64,000 nt of DNA from Bathymodiolus brooksi (Eukaryota > Mollusca > Bivalvia > Mytilida > Modiolidae). Below, in pieces: positions 63,921-64,000 of this stretch; position 1 is the stretch's first letter; the number at the start of each line of letters is the position of its first letter. Both the position numbers and the translations under genes were made by a program. The stretch covers positions 37,755,982-37,819,981 of the forward strand of contig OY804583.1 in the NCBI GenBank assembly GCA_963680875.1, written 5' to 3'. The notes under the pieces are model-generated. The model worked only from the letters and a program-made list of their open reading frames with translations, ran no database searches and had not been told where the DNA came from.

Positions 63921-64000
63921 ACCTAAAGCTCCCCTCTAGGTGAAACACTGCGTTCATAGAAGTGCTTCCCACATGTGACTTCAATAAAAAGTGGCTGGGT

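Larger units (their letters stand above)
1..64000. repeat. 96-bp tandem satellite array, whole window
   Basis: The entire window consists of head-to-tail copies of one monomer, usually 96 bp, with the first monomer starting at base 1 and the last complete one ending at 63998. The total fits about 666 monomers plus 62 net inserted bases. All copies have the same orientation and no spacer or foreign sequence separates them. Most copies differ from a consensus at only a few positions. Recurrent one-base insertions give 97-bp monomers: an extra A in the run before the C-rich tract, or an extra G giving gaaggtgc. I see no protein-coding gene, tRNA, rRNA or transposon. Role is unknown; arrays of this type are typical of eukaryotic heterochromatin, which is inference here. 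Because no unique sequence is present, copy number depends entirely on assembly correctness. Confidence 0.99.

Noticed and set aside
63745..63984. 79-codon minus-strand open frame near the window end
   Set aside because: It arises from consecutive ctagg and ctaag monomers that lack the stop. It has no start context or composition distinct from the array.
1..64000. CRISPR array
   Set aside because: Direct repeats abut with no unique spacers, the unit is 96 bp, and there are no cas genes.
1..64000. Tandem LTR or transposon-derived repeat
   Set aside because: I see no terminal inverted repeats, target-site duplications, primer-binding site, polypurine tract or coding remnant. The palindromes are only 8 bp.
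1..64000. Internal 48-bp dimer structure of the monomer
   Set aside because: The halves share only short chance similarities (tgacctaaag against tgacttcaataa). Variants do not recur at a 48-bp period.
1..64000. CENP-B box in the monomer
   Set aside because: No match to the TTCG...CGGG pattern was found. The only consensus CpG lies in gcgttc without the required flanks.
1..64000. Nuclear-receptor half site (AGGTCA on the minus strand at monomer 18-23)
   Set aside because: A single six-base half site without a proper extension or partner is expected by chance. It is amplified only because the monomer is amplified.
1..64000. Telomere repeat or rDNA spacer
   Set aside because: No TTAGGG-like runs and no rRNA gene sequence are present in the window.

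Overview
The window is one uninterrupted satellite DNA array. About 666 copies of a roughly 96-bp monomer lie head to tail in a single orientation from base 1 to base 64000. Net length beyond 666 x 96 is 62 bases, which fits the recurrent one-base insertions that make some monomers 97 bp. The reference monomer is about 41% GC. I find no unique sequence, gene, RNA gene, transposon insertion, CRISPR array or inversion. An array of this size with layered higher-order organisation points to eukaryotic heterochromatin (pericentromeric, subtelomeric or interstitial). I do not recognise the family and cannot name the species.

Layout: monomers differ by a small set of diagnostic variants, and these occur in fixed orders, so the array is a mosaic of higher-order repeats (HORs). 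From 1 to about 19.2 kb, long blocks of about 15 to 32 monomers recur; the first 2.78 kb is repeated 6,343 bp later. From 19.2 to 24.6 kb a 2,692-bp segment is duplicated in tandem. From 24.6 to 45.7 kb there are nested duplications: a 15-monomer pair (1,442 bp), a 17-monomer pair (1,633 bp), a 12-monomer pair (1,152 bp), and a 3.56-kb segment copied again 7,013 bp downstream. From about 45.7 to 56.5 kb a distinct HOR family appears, with the most regular structure of the window: two full and one near-full copies of a 16-monomer, 1,538-bp unit. From 56.5 kb to the end a further mixture carries its own private variants and a 2,210-bp periodicity.

The array reads as a record of repeated unequal exchange or conversion in registers of whole monomers, with local homogenisation giving neighbouring domains their own variant sets. 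Each monomer carries an AATAAA hexamer on each strand, two 8-bp palindromes, and one CpG that is often mutated to CA or TG. The only open frames are short minus-strand ones of 75 to 79 codons. They arise because 96 is divisible by 3 and a few monomer variants lose a shared stop codon; I do not call them genes.
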